Shown: positions 54,901-61,254 of the stretch, piece by piece
Layout of the letters: every line of letters begins with the position of its first letter
Position numbering within the stretch: the first letter of the stretch is position 1
Assembly (NCBI GenBank): GCA_002394365.1
Contig: DGTQ01000017.1
Span: forward strand, 1-64,000
Origin: Prevotellaceae bacterium UBA4332
GTDB lineage: Bacteria; Bacteroidota; Bacteroidia; Bacteroidales; Bacteroidaceae
Direction of reading: 5' to 3'
DNA length: 64,000 bases
The notes under the pieces: generated by a model
The model's input: the letters and a program-made list of their open reading frames with translations, nothing else
The model's database searches: none
Told to the model about the DNA's origin: nothing
Position numbers and translations under genes: made by a program

Positions 54901-57199
54901 AGTTCTCACCATAGCCGCCGCCGAAGATAGCCATAGAGGTGAAAAGAAGCTCGTCACGCTGTATCGCTGGGTCAACGCCTGATGCTCCCGTGCCGAACAC
55001 CTCGGTTGTATCTACCGTGCTCTGGTTGAGGTTAATAAGGATATCGCCGTTGACATAGCCGCTGTTGTAGCATCCGCCATAGACGTTGGCACCCATCAGA
55101 CGGCGCGCCTCGCCATCCTTGCCGTTGGTGTTCCAATCAAGACCGTTCTTAGCGTCATTAAGCTTACCAGGCTTGAGTTTCAAGCCCTCGAAATCCATGC
55201 GAATCTTAGGATTGCCTGCCGTGGGAGCCTCGGTAACGCCGCCCATATGCTCGGCATTGTATGTTGTGGCAGCTACGTAGGCATCGTTACATCCGCCTAC
55301 AAACTTCTTATATATAATAATGGAATTAAGCTCATCCATGGTGAAGGTGCCCGGAGCCGTCATGCTGCCCACATTGCCACCAAGGAAGAATGAGCCTACA
55401 TAGGTAGAGAAAGACTCATAGTCGACAGGGTCGCCCTTAGCCTTGGAGTCGAACACCACCTGAGGCACCAGCGGCATGGCAGCACCCTGCATATATGCAG
55501 CGAACTGGTCGGCATCAAGGAGGTTGATGGAGCTGAAAGGCGAGCTATCACCAGAGAGGTCGATGCGCTTCATGGTGCGAAGCACGCCCTCCACGGCACC
55601 CGTGACGGAATTGCCCGCTTCATCCTTGTCAGCCTCGTTATAGCGTATCATGTTGCGGCCGTTATTGCCCAGGAACGCATTTTCGACTATAACGCGGGAG
55701 CCTATCTTCAGCTCCACTATGGGGTTAGCCTTGGTGGTCTTGAGCGACGCGCTGTTGCCTCCGCAATATACTGAACCCTTGATGATGGTAGGCTTATTAT
55801 GGTCAGGCGAGTAGAGACGCAGGGACACCTGCTCGGCATTAGGACGGAAGTCGTTGAGCGCCTGAACGGAGGTCTTGCCCGCAGGGATGGTGTAATAGAA
55901 GTCGCCGTAGGTCTCGTTGTCAGCAAGGGCTGGGTTGTCGGTATAGGCGTAGGAGCCATTGCCACCGCCATACACGTCGCCATTCACGCTGGCATAGATA
56001 CCTATGGCACTGCCGCCATAGACCCTGCCAGTGATGTCGTTGCCGCCATACACATTATTTATATCGCCCCCGCGCACGAGCACGCGAGCAGAAAGTCCCT
56101 TCGGGAACTTATAGCCCGGAAGATTATCCGCTGGGGTATAGACACCGTTGACGGTTGGCATGACATCTGCCATGCGGCAACCGCCATAGAGGTTATCGAC
56201 CTTGATGTTGGAAGCGGCAGGTATCTCGAGCAGTATGCCCGTGGAGGCGGTCATGTTGCCTCGGTTGCCTCCGCTGTAGAGGTTGCGTATGCGACCCCGC
56301 CTGAGGTTCCATGTAGGGACGATGTCCATGTCAGCCTTGTTGTTGCCGCCAAAGAAGCGGTCGAACTGGTACTCGGACAGACTCGGGTCTGAGTATGCGA
56401 GGTTTATGCCCATGTTGTCGTGCAGACGCGCATCGGTGAGCAGTTCGTTGCCTCCTGCGTCTGTCACGCTCGTTACCACGTTGCTGATGTTGTCGAAGTT
56501 GATGACGGTCTTCTCAGTCACCGTCACGTTATTGCCGCCGCCGTAGCCGTATGCCACGGTGCCGCCGAGCACCTCGAGGTAAGCCTTAGCCACCTCGGGC
56601 TTATTGACATCCACAAGGGTGGTGTCGCCGATGGTCACATCATAGAGTTCGTTAGCCTTCTTAGCAGAATAGGCATAGTCGCCGTTGCCGCCGCCGTAGA
56701 GCTGACCCATAAACACCTTGGGGGCATCAAGAGGAGCGATGGTGTCACCCTCGACAATCTGGGTCTTGGTGGATATGCGCACATAGGTATTCCACGTGCT
56801 GTCAACTTTGTTTTCAGACGCCTGTGTGAGCACGCTGGGCACCGTAGCCTCTTCAGAGAGAGCCGACGGCGAACCTATGTTACCTGAAATATCGTTTCCA
56901 CCATAAACTTTGTCGATGACGATATAGGAGGAGGCGTTCTCGCCGTCGATATTGACGAGGGCACCGCCCGTGATGTCAGCCTGGCGCGCTCCGCCAAACA
57001 CCTGATGAATGCTGCCACCATAGACATTGACGGCGGTGTTGCCGCCTGTATCACCGTGATTGCCTCCACCATATACACTGCCGCCGATGCTGATAGCAGG
57101 CTGCGCACTGACTCTGGTTGGCGCAACCAACATCAACACTATTGCTAAAATACTTAATGTCAGCTTGACATAATTATGTCTATTCAATGTTCCTTTCAT
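45977..57199 (-). CDS. Giant secreted YGGG-repeat protein, 3740 aa
   Basis: Signal peptide about 1-32 (VSA-Q). YGGG repeats begin at once (GGSVYGGGNHGDTGG, about 38-52) and continue to about 1790 with at least 16 GGG motifs plus variants (VFGGAR, LYSGGN, LYGGCR). Many units read YGGGN-x-A-D-V-x-G followed by short strands, as expected for a beta-helix or solenoid. From about 1700 to 2620 about eight copies of a module with pattern G-x2-I-x4-Y-x2-L appear (GQIIPTSTYLALPSEDQAKV is one). About 2970-3060 is a GLUG-like region (HGDGHYVSGLTG). WESISLPF is near 3400. A Pro-rich linker leads to a C-terminal beta-sandwich ending GDYSSKLFVK, like type IX secretion tails. Probably a surface or secreted adhesin; I do not recognise a named family. 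Confidence 0.87.
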   Translation of the reverse strand: MKGTLNRHNYVKLTLSILAIVLMLVAPTRVSAQPAISIGGSVYGGGNHGDTGGNTAVNVYGGSIHQVFGGARQADITGGALVNIDGENASSYIVIDKVYGGNDISGNIGSPSALSEEATVPSVLTQASENKVDSTWNTYVRISTKTQIVEGDTIAPLDAPKVFMGQLYGGGNGDYAYSAKKANELYDVTIGDTTLVDVNKPEVAKAYLEVLGGTVAYGYGGGNNVTVTEKTVINFDNISNVVTSVTDAGGNELLTDARLHDNMGINLAYSDPSLSEYQFDRFFGGNNKADMDIVPTWNLRRGRIRNLYSGGNRGNMTASTGILLEIPAASNIKVDNLYGGCRMADVMPTVNGVYTPADNLPGYKFPKGLSARVLVRGGDINNVYGGNDITGRVYGGSAIGIYASVNGDVYGGGNGSYAYTDNPALADNETYGDFYYTIPAGKTSVQALNDFRPNAEQVSLRLYSPDHNKPTIIKGSVYCGGNSASLKTTKANPIVELKIGSRVIVENAFLGNNGRNMIRYNEADKDEAGNSVTGAVEGVLRTMKRIDLSGDSSPFSSINLLDADQFAAYMQGAAMPLVPQVVFDSKAKGDPVDYESFSTYVGSFFLGGNVGSMTAPGTFTMDELNSIIIYKKFVGGCNDAYVAATTYNAEHMGGVTEAPTAGNPKIRMDFEGLKLKPGKLNDAKNGLDWNTNGKDGEARRLMGANVYGGCYNSGYVNGDILINLNQSTVDTTEVFGTGASGVDPAIQRDELLFTSMAIFGGGYGENSEVWGSTTINVRNGYHFNVYGGGEKGAIGKNVAGSYSYNPNYSTHVNLVGNVKGAATGGMTEAEYLYGGGFEGLVAGDTHVTLGNGRVNSTFGGAANADILGHAETIIGSGGFPYIIDDVYGGNDLGGNIQGSADFKERVRSDLRSKMFDSGSAATASSYVEYLQGHVGEIFGGAYGGYNYERISDGAGGYKSTVLALLLNSSETKEVNKPYLNNAFVHIRPERNNDSRVDAVYGAGLGSEGSSDSAAKAHIGDMMQDRSYVLIDIPDAYDKLRSLKVFGAGSFNGLGMGITRSASDADPKLATAVIDLMAGEVDAVYGASYHEGITRRTLVNVPDGSTIVTNSIFGGAYGTRSANDRPCDAFEANVDYRSNDAIVRHAVYGGNNNARRTFYGKVNIRSNVWSNKEKGYQATVYGAGYGRDTWSQYTEVNLESGANVYEAYGGGEMGMVINKETVTKWKTTKTNLYVDLPEGYTDNGLTDNLALGNKLHERESSRPEKYNTNVHIKQGAYVGGYCYGGGLGYNDVANSGNVYGTTYIDLLGGTVKKDLYAAGTTGSVKDSLNIGGGFIASATAYIEGGTVRNVYGGGWKGSVGHHNGGIDATTEGDILGETHVIIGIRKDQATLPTGYGYLVGVPAIQRNVYGGGEGGAVYGTSNVTLNNGYIGYVYLEDKPTTPPAGIEKVPAYEVDIYRNPAYDPNNDAEVHGWYQEKLHDETWTDHVGANRLYGSGNVFGGGYIDNSSVDKTNVKMWNGKIRNSLFGGGEIAAIGRGDVTVGGYQNSERTLRSNLKLGKTHIEMYNGHVLRDVFAGGKGYDNLGRVGTLYTDGYVFGQTEAYIYGGEVGTATNYTEGYGNVFGGGDLGYVYGKGEKCEDADYRPSPNHYYYTEDGTKTDDKWTEDCKVVVEAKAQVKAGQKVTIGGNTYTQYQYVPLEDLNKLKGKNDATDGAKWNALDDKGIIIHNAVFGGGNVADGSDKVYANTKTVFGNVTASLRDVYRRDLITIGTEHTGGLYGGGNLSLVDGYRELHISNYGTDYYNLTSTVTKEQYDNDLTDRERAYFRLRYTCRQNVPSRTIDGVTYRGYNEGQQIYEDEYKELYSDYQNSTYWTEDGVCSIYSGRLLNTLQRADLVGVFGSRMVLQGARDRVTEVQDNTNYTINRVGELSLKKVVSPAGETDELNKEHGNYFGIYSVVNYLGNLTSDVLMTDTRETDSGDADGKTTYHDWKADNPNSRKRNTATCHNQVALASGVFLELVNEPTGAVTKSGKEYGYITGVVELDLINAKADAIGGGYVYAKNEHGKRYDVDYKRVRLSDFNRPKPGDTDGGLRTYKMYRYDESELEYIQTSGNFIHGKAKTIIDDCYPNNLEYDHTKADFSEAHYWYVKGSIYIYDQVISAYTGAPTAYSRSKHIPLTITAGSHGKLQLLDVKPNKYAYYNKSGEPLGSNEEVKVSNNSVTYKLNDVITYWDWSQLPADEQALFVDTTYVNINTGEVRLDDDSGNEDVHLSNNISHNTGYVLDFKMDTPPAWSRWYSSKTGGDKIDSLTYIKPETVQANYVPGPTYSTVGGVYGQRNYSVGEIITSDVVTEYNKIAEKPDGQAVVEPAYVAKEAVTYTYNDVSKSVSKGTAIPKTEYDALATQAPSAHAKFAAAQMCISTLRLNDETYLVYGDLFTNDSIDVLKSEFGAMATEIGNSFTDAYICSSEGLYGGKSYSSSEKYSALEGWASLTSDDRDKNEFRFNYDAFDVLIDKTYPGKSAYGAPYNQEQNVEYVAIYKGDAEHPLNASYVDPALSNITTDTQLTRLQYEALTNEKANYTPIVVPANMVGSEDIYIVTSDDPVSLGSMVYTKGQIIPTSTYLALPSEDQAKVSKVTVSNSTSAAVTYYYCHTGYTGTHSVTNRKNGSGVIGSEATSGPSSDVIAGWVINHDDYSNLTNDQKDFVIKGNEPTETTTLYVSRESDIRDLSKDKVITVIYQYTYNESDDNGDVTPVNEMHIVNIHLDFESGAPIIDRLMAPTTVLPGTTVGMNQPRVTPGAYELIGGGWEIFDSKYNAEHHTNGQEYVNNSTPMYYYQDGYYVAYYAKSYLGKTYSNPVQFSVANYHDLKKVMDAKTHHYYIDHKDAHLSGKRIPKVYINDYTADGENGLDLLKDLYDLSLISSSTAGITVDGDSITTAGHKFKGHKLLNSSTVRGADDLDFILRTNLAVGSTPWMPIGSGEETCFGGNVHGDGHYVSGLTGSLFDKLCGNVYNLGAMGAFTTGGIANSGDGMAENCWVKDTTGVEITNPIISSPDNQSQLRNSYYLSAGAAGTPGGSRVAATATQFYNGEVAYNLNRFYLQKRYNLNRGGQTAITDTAYVNSRYGNVDFIYADGEIPEEDDVRLNRTEGKYVPLYPDDYIFFGQALNYGYVVGAEHQDVPSPLVKDGDYIETGLTGNRVLRAPAYFRSSVMSKAFFNPYAVFAKHKNGDENTLVHNGMTAIDFTGYNDVFDGSTGEAKAYVNNNDSPNANFFAPLLDAETALTNFKNFGLTKNLLAYTEAPETGDEATVAGKTGHAVSLALEETRYAETDGKYGTVAPKDESQVMAHWVQRNAEGVYKATYDHFLVDCNDFYAPIGYTFDGSSRMWHQRIPDTYAGLNTGWESISLPFTVDMVTTQQKGELTHFYTGNEKGRVGHEYWLRKYTAIAKSTDKSSTMEATFSSLAKGDASDDGFDNKHYINSFLWDYLHQHLDKLDGEGQNKYYKDIDVTYEGYPQQLGATPYIIGFPGKEFYEFDLSGEWKAPKLPSGFERQVVTFASVMGATINASDADMTGVTQSSTQGNYTYTYTFKPNYLNEDIAAGSDIYVMKSDGSKYVKVPAEGDATQLLPFRAYFVRTGGQNSMNIIFSEAEEKPDVTPEQDDKPNITPKGDAEDDADGKITFTSGVGTITAKSTIDEPRVVLVYGVGGALVKAFDLKRNSSVTIHVPSGLVYAVRTVAGDYSSKLFVK

Positions 57200-57234
57200 G
57201 ATTTATAATTGTACGCGCGTAAGGTGCTACGGTG

Positions 57235-57266
57235 CAAAGTTACAACTTTTTAACACAATCTCCAAA
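57235..57266 (-). promoter_or_regulatory. Promoter of the giant-gene pair
   Basis: On the minus strand TTTG (57263-57266), 20 nt, TAACTTTG (57235-57242), 36 bp before the ATG. The -33 extension TTTGGAGATT is shared with the promoter of the 1068-aa lyase gene. A TACGCGCGTA palindrome (57212-57221) lies in the short leader. Confidence 0.72.
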
Positions 57267-58032
57267 CTTTTTGCATATTATTTTCTCTGTTTTGCACACA
57301 AAAGCGATTAAATGCATGTTTTTAAGCGTTTTGCAGAAATGACAATCCCTTGTTTTTGCATGCTCCTTAACAGATTTTATGACCACGGATTACTCTCTAA
57401 CGGATTATTTCCAAACCACGGATTACTCGGATAGACACAGATAATTAGGAGATTTTGGAAAAGATTTTTAACGGATTTTTGAGGAATGAAATGACGAAAT
57501 GAAGAAACGTCGTCCCCTTATTTGTGGACAAGATTTTTTGAAGGATTTTAGACAGGATTTTAACCACGGATTATGCGGATTTGCACGGATAATTTTAGAC
57601 TGGATTTTTAACAGAGAAAATCTTATCTGAAAATCTTGAGAAAATCGGAAAGAAAATAAACAGAAGGCTCTGCTTGATTTCGCCTACGGCTCAAAAATCT
57701 AAAGAAAATCTAAGAAAAAATCAATTAAACATTAAGGATTAAGGAGTGAGCACACGCAGCTAACGAAGATTAGAGCCAAGCCGACCTTGGCTCCTTGCGT
57801 AGAGATGAAAGACTGCCGTCAGGCAGTGCAGGGATTGACTTTTGTGGGCACTGAGAACTGGTTCTCAAGTGAACATGAAAGGCAATAACTGCTTACCTCG
57901 TAGAGGGCTTCATCTCGGCTTGGCGAGAAAACTTGAAACTCGGCTTGGCGAGAAAAACATAAAAAAACGGACTATCCGTGAAAATCCGAATAATCCGTGG
58001 TATAAGAGAAGGGGGAAGGTCAGGAGGGGGCT
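57267..58032. other. Repeat-rich intergenic block behind the PurF-like gene
   Basis: No gene seen. Three direct ACCACGGATTA elements (57382, 57416, 57562) and one inverted copy (57968-58003) surround the second full copy of the structured repeat. The stretches between are AT-rich with GATTTTTAACGG-like pieces. Confidence 0.6.
57762..57935. repeat. Structured dispersed repeat, copy right of the giant genes
   Basis: The core 57786-57931 pairs with 36825-36972 in the same orientation. The hairpin ACTGCC-GTCA-GGCAGT (57812-57827) replaces ACTGCT-GTTA-AGCAGT. AGGCAA...TTACCT here against AGGTAA...TTACCT there would be an A-C mismatch in plus sense but a U-G pair in minus sense. Confidence 0.75.
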
Positions 58033-59502
58033 TTACAGCGTATGTGCTGATGAGCCATCAAAGCAGTGGGTGCAGACTTTGCACTTTGGAAGTCCGATGG
58101 CATCGATGATGGTCTCAAGTTTAGAGAATTTAAGCGAATCGAGATTCAAGCGCTTGGCTATCTCTGCCACCATAGCCTTGTACTCGGGAGAGTCGGTCTT
58201 GGCATACTGCTTCAATCGCTCCTCTGGTATGCTGGTGTTCTCTGTGGTGTCAGCCTCTGCGAGAGTGGTTACTTTGCCAGAACCGCCCTCGAGGTCCATG
58301 ATGACACGACGGGCTATGAGTTCGAGGTCACTCTTTGAGGCAGAGAAATTGATGAAGGGACAACCCCAGATAAGAGGTGGACAAGCTATACGCATGTGAG
58401 CCTCCTTAGCACCAAGTTCCTTGAGAATCTTGGTGTTTTCTCTCAGCTGTGTGCCACGCACGATGGAGTCGTCGCAGAAGAGGCAACGCTTACCCTCGAG
58501 CATAGCCTTGTTGGGTATGAGCTTCATCTTTGCCACGAGGTTACGTGTCTCCTGGTTGGTAGGCATGAAGGAACGCGGCCAAGTAGGAGTGTATTTGGAT
58601 ATGCAACGCTGATAGGGCACCTTGTGGCCTGCTGCATAGCCTGTTGCCATACCCAAGCCAGAGTCAGGGATACCACCAGCATTATCTACCTCAGTATCGT
58701 CTTCCTCACCCATCTTGAAACCTGTCTCATAGCGCATCTCCTCTACGTTCTTACCCTCATAGAAAGATGTGGGGAAGCCATAGTATATCCACAGGAAAGA
58801 GCATACCTGCATATTTGGCTCGGCTGGACGCAGTGTCTCCATGCCGTCGGCAGAGAGTTTTACTATCTCGCCTGGTCCTACGTAGTGGGTTATCTCGTAG
58901 CCAAGATTAGGGAAGGCTGTAGATTCTGACGTAGCAGCCATAGCTCCGTCTTTCTTGCCTATGATGATAGGTGTGCGACCCCAGAAGTCACGTGCTGCTA
59001 TGATATTGTCCTCTGTGAGGATGAGCATAGAGCAAGAGCCCTTGATGGTCTTATATACATTCTCTATGCCCTCAACGAAATTCTTGCCCTTGATGATGAG
59101 CAAGCCTACAAGTTCGGTAGGATTTATCCTGCCTGAGGAAAACTCGCTCAAGACCATGTTCTCGCTGAGGAGCTTTGCCGAAACCTCCTCGGCATTGTTT
59201 ATCTTGCCCACAGTGACGAGGGCAAACCTGCCGAGGTGGGAGTTCATGAGCAGGGGTTGAGCGTCTGTATCGCTTATGACGCCTATGCCTTTTTCGCCAA
59301 AGAAGCGAGGCAGCTCGTCCTCAAACTTTGTACGGAAGTACGTGCTCTGCAGGTTGTGGATAGAACGTCGGAAACCCTGTGTTTCCTTGCTGAATGTTGC
59401 CATACCGCCTCGTTTTGTTCCGAGGTGTGATTGATAGTCGATGCCATAGAATAATTCTTCTACGCAACGCTTTTTCTGTATTGTACCGAAGAAACCGCCC
59501 AT
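58033..59502 (-). CDS. PurF-like protein without the N-terminal cysteine
   Basis: 489 aa, related to amidophosphoribosyltransferase. The N-terminal Ntn-hydrolase-like domain (about 1-230) begins MGGFFG where active PurF has MCG, so the glutaminase nucleophile is absent. SHLGRFALVTVGKI and SCSMLILT match the fold. The phosphoribosyltransferase part (about 240-450) has the PRPP loop CLFCDDSIVRGTQL (about 343-356). The C-terminus has CKVCTHCFDG, recalling the iron-sulfur cysteines of Bacillus-type PurF. I recall similar MGGFFG paralogues as common in Bacteroidota next to a normal PurF elsewhere. Possible roles: ammonia-dependent transferase, regulator or diverged enzyme. Downstream of fabI on the same strand. 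Homology confident, activity unclear. Confidence 0.85.
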   Translation of the reverse strand: MGGFFGTIQKKRCVEELFYGIDYQSHLGTKRGGMATFSKETQGFRRSIHNLQSTYFRTKFEDELPRFFGEKGIGVISDTDAQPLLMNSHLGRFALVTVGKINNAEEVSAKLLSENMVLSEFSSGRINPTELVGLLIIKGKNFVEGIENVYKTIKGSCSMLILTEDNIIAARDFWGRTPIIIGKKDGAMAATSESTAFPNLGYEITHYVGPGEIVKLSADGMETLRPAEPNMQVCSFLWIYYGFPTSFYEGKNVEEMRYETGFKMGEEDDTEVDNAGGIPDSGLGMATGYAAGHKVPYQRCISKYTPTWPRSFMPTNQETRNLVAKMKLIPNKAMLEGKRCLFCDDSIVRGTQLRENTKILKELGAKEAHMRIACPPLIWGCPFINFSASKSDLELIARRVIMDLEGGSGKVTTLAEADTTENTSIPEERLKQYAKTDSPEYKAMVAEIAKRLNLDSLKFSKLETIIDAIGLPKCKVCTHCFDGSSAHTL

Positions 59503-59546
59503 CGTTTTTTCTACGAAAAAAAGTTATAACTTGTAACTGGTAACTT

Positions 59547-59589
59547 AAAATCACCTATGGTTTGCCAAAAGCTAACCATAGATGATTTT
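59547..59589 (-). terminator. Terminator hairpin overlapping the end of fabI
   Basis: Stem AAAATCATCTATGGTT / AACCATAGGTGATTTT (one G-U pair). Its 5' arm encodes the last codons (KIIYG, stop) of fabI. A UUUU end is part of the stem. Confidence 0.7.
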
Positions 59590-60438
59590 ACCAGTCTTCT
59601 CATCTGTATTTTCAGGAATGAATGATTTGTTATACTGCGTCATGCCACGAAGAGACATACCCATGTTGGAGAAGCCACCATCGTGGAAGAGAGTCTGCAT
59701 AGTCACCTTCTTGGTGAGGTCAGAGAAGAGCGTCATGCAATAGTCGGCACAGTCATCAGCGCTGGCATTGCCAAGAGGCGACATACGGTCGGCAAAGTCG
59801 AGCATGCCGTCGAAGCCTTTTATTCCACCTCCAGCAGTGGTGAGTGTTGGCGACTGAGAGATACAGTTGACGCGCACGTTCTTCTCTCTACCATATATAT
59901 AACCAAAGCTGCGGGTGATGGATTCGAGGAGCGCCTTGGCATCTGCCATATCGTTATAGCCGAAGAAGGTACGATGACTTGCCACATATGTGAGGGCTAC
60001 GATGGAGCCGTACTCATTGATGGCGTCGAGTTTCTTTGCTACCTGTATCATCTTGTGGAAAGAGATAGCCGAGATGTCGAGCGTCTTGTCAAGGAAGCCA
60101 TAGTCGAGGTCGTCATAGGTGCGCTTCTTACGCATGTTGACTGACATAGCGCAGGAGTGGAGCACGAAGTCTATCTTGCCTCCCAGTGCCTCCATAGCAC
60201 CCTTGAAGAGGTTTTCGAGGTCTTCCACACTCGTTGCATCAGCTGGGATTACTGCCTTGGCATTGGTTTTCTTTGCCAGTTCGTCGAGAGTACCCATGCG
60301 GATAGCCACCGCTGTATTGGTAAGAACAATCTCTGCACCCTCCTCTACGGCACGCTCAGCCACCTTCCACGCAATAGACTGGTCGTTGAGAGCACCAAAG
60401 ATAATACCTTTCTTTCCTTTCAATAAGTTGTAAGCCAT
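59572..60438 (-). CDS. fabI: Enoyl-ACP reductase (NADH)
   Basis: Last reductive step of fatty-acid elongation. 288 aa from the ATG at 60438. The longer frame to 60519 would put promoter and repeat sequence into the protein and is rejected. Motifs: LLKGKKGIIFGALNDQSIAWKVAERAVEEGA (N-terminal nucleotide-binding; split here, about 5-35), DATSVEDLENLF, HSCAMSV-like (VLHSCAMS), the catalytic pair Y-x6-K in GYNDMADAKALLES, and NCISQSPTLT. It has a TTG-N20-TACTTTTG promoter and a terminator at its stop. The neighbouring phosphopantetheinyl transferase also belongs to acyl-carrier metabolism. Very confident. Confidence 0.95.
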   Translation of the reverse strand: MAYNLLKGKKGIIFGALNDQSIAWKVAERAVEEGAEIVLTNTAVAIRMGTLDELAKKTNAKAVIPADATSVEDLENLFKGAMEALGGKIDFVLHSCAMSVNMRKKRTYDDLDYGFLDKTLDISAISFHKMIQVAKKLDAINEYGSIVALTYVASHRTFFGYNDMADAKALLESITRSFGYIYGREKNVRVNCISQSPTLTTAGGGIKGFDGMLDFADRMSPLGNASADDCADYCMTLFSDLTKKVTMQTLFHDGGFSNMGMSLRGMTQYNKSFIPENTDEKTGKIIYG

Positions 60439-60488
60439 TTTTCGAATTGAAAATTGTAAATTATGAATGATAATTGAACTTTGTCGTG

Positions 60489-60519
60489 CAAAAGTACAAA
60501 AAAAAATGAAGACCTGCAA
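60489..60519 (-). promoter_or_regulatory. Promoter of fabI
   Basis: TTG (60517-60519), 20 nt, TACTTTTG (60489-60496) on the minus strand. The leader of about 45 nt contains AATTGAAAATTG-type repeat sequence. Confidence 0.6.
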
Positions 60520-60613
60520 GCGATGAGCATAAATATGCGAATAATAAAGAATGAAGAATAAAGAATTTTGAGCATATAATAAATAATTGTAGAAAACTAT
60601 GAACTATTTTTTG

Positions 60614-60621
60614 TACCTTTG
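60614..60621 (+). promoter_or_regulatory. -7 box of the phosphopantetheinyl transferase gene
   Basis: TACCTTTG 14 nt before the ATG at 60636. A -33 TTG lies 24 nt upstream, further than usual. Confidence 0.5.
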
Positions 60622-60635
60622 CAGGGCATAAAACA

Positions 60636-61190
60636 ATGGTACGCTACAAAATAATACACCCCGACGACTTCTCTGACGAACAGACAGAGACGATAATCGC
60701 CACCCTGCCTGAATGGAGACGCGAAGAGACTATGCGCTACAAACACAAGCAGGGCAGAAAGGAGTGTGCCCTCTCCTACTGGCTCCTCTCGCAGATGCTG
60801 GGCTATCAGCCAGACTTTGTAAAGGGAGAGCATGGAAAACCGATGGGGGGCTTTAACCTCTCCCATTGCAAGCAAGCTGTGGCATGCGTGGTGAGCGACG
60901 AAGGAGAGGTGGGTATCGATGCAGAGTGCCTGGGCAGATATAAGCCTGCATTAGCCGAATACTGCATGAATGACGAGGAGCTGAAGCAGATAGCCGAAGC
61001 CAGCGACCCTGACGCAGAGTTCACCCTGCTTTGGACAAAGAAGGAAGCCCTGCTGAAACTGACTGGCGAGGGCATCACTGACGACCTGAAAAACTGCCTC
61101 ACCTCTCCACGTGCAGAGGGGGTAACTCTCGAAAGTGGCATCGACAAAGAGCACGGCTATGCCTGGACTGTGGCGGTTTATAGTTTCTAG
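60636..61190 (+). CDS. 4'-phosphopantetheinyl transferase (Sfp type)
   Basis: Attaches the phosphopantetheine arm of CoA to carrier proteins. 184 aa, rather short for the Sfp type. Motifs: KGEHGKPMGGFNLSHC (about 68-83, substrate loop), VGIDAE (about 97-102, metal-binding aspartate and glutamate), and LLWTKKEALLKLTGEG (about 129-144). Divergent from fabI, 197 bp away. It could serve acyl carrier protein or a secondary carrier; an AcpS-type gene is not in this window. The gamma-carbonic-anhydrase-like gene follows 64 bp downstream. Confident in family. Confidence 0.92.
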   Translation: MVRYKIIHPDDFSDEQTETIIATLPEWRREETMRYKHKQGRKECALSYWLLSQMLGYQPDFVKGEHGKPMGGFNLSHCKQAVACVVSDEGEVGIDAECLGRYKPALAEYCMNDEELKQIAEASDPDAEFTLLWTKKEALLKLTGEGITDDLKNCLTSPRAEGVTLESGIDKEHGYAWTVAVYSF

Positions 61191-61254
61191 GAGAGACTAG
61201 GAGGTTCTAGGGGCTCCTAGGAATACCTATAATTTTCAATCTTATATTTCTAAA

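Noticed and set aside
45977..57199. The 3740- and 2808-aa genes as one split gene
   Set aside because: Each has its own signal peptide, and the upstream gene is the one carrying the C-terminal tail, so the order does not fit a simple split.
57842..58399. 185-aa plus-strand frame
   Set aside because: It begins in the structured repeat and runs antisense into the PurF-like gene.
60439..60519. N-terminal extension of fabI
   Set aside because: It would translate the -7 box and AATTGAAAATTG repeat; the family starts at MAYNLLKGKKG.
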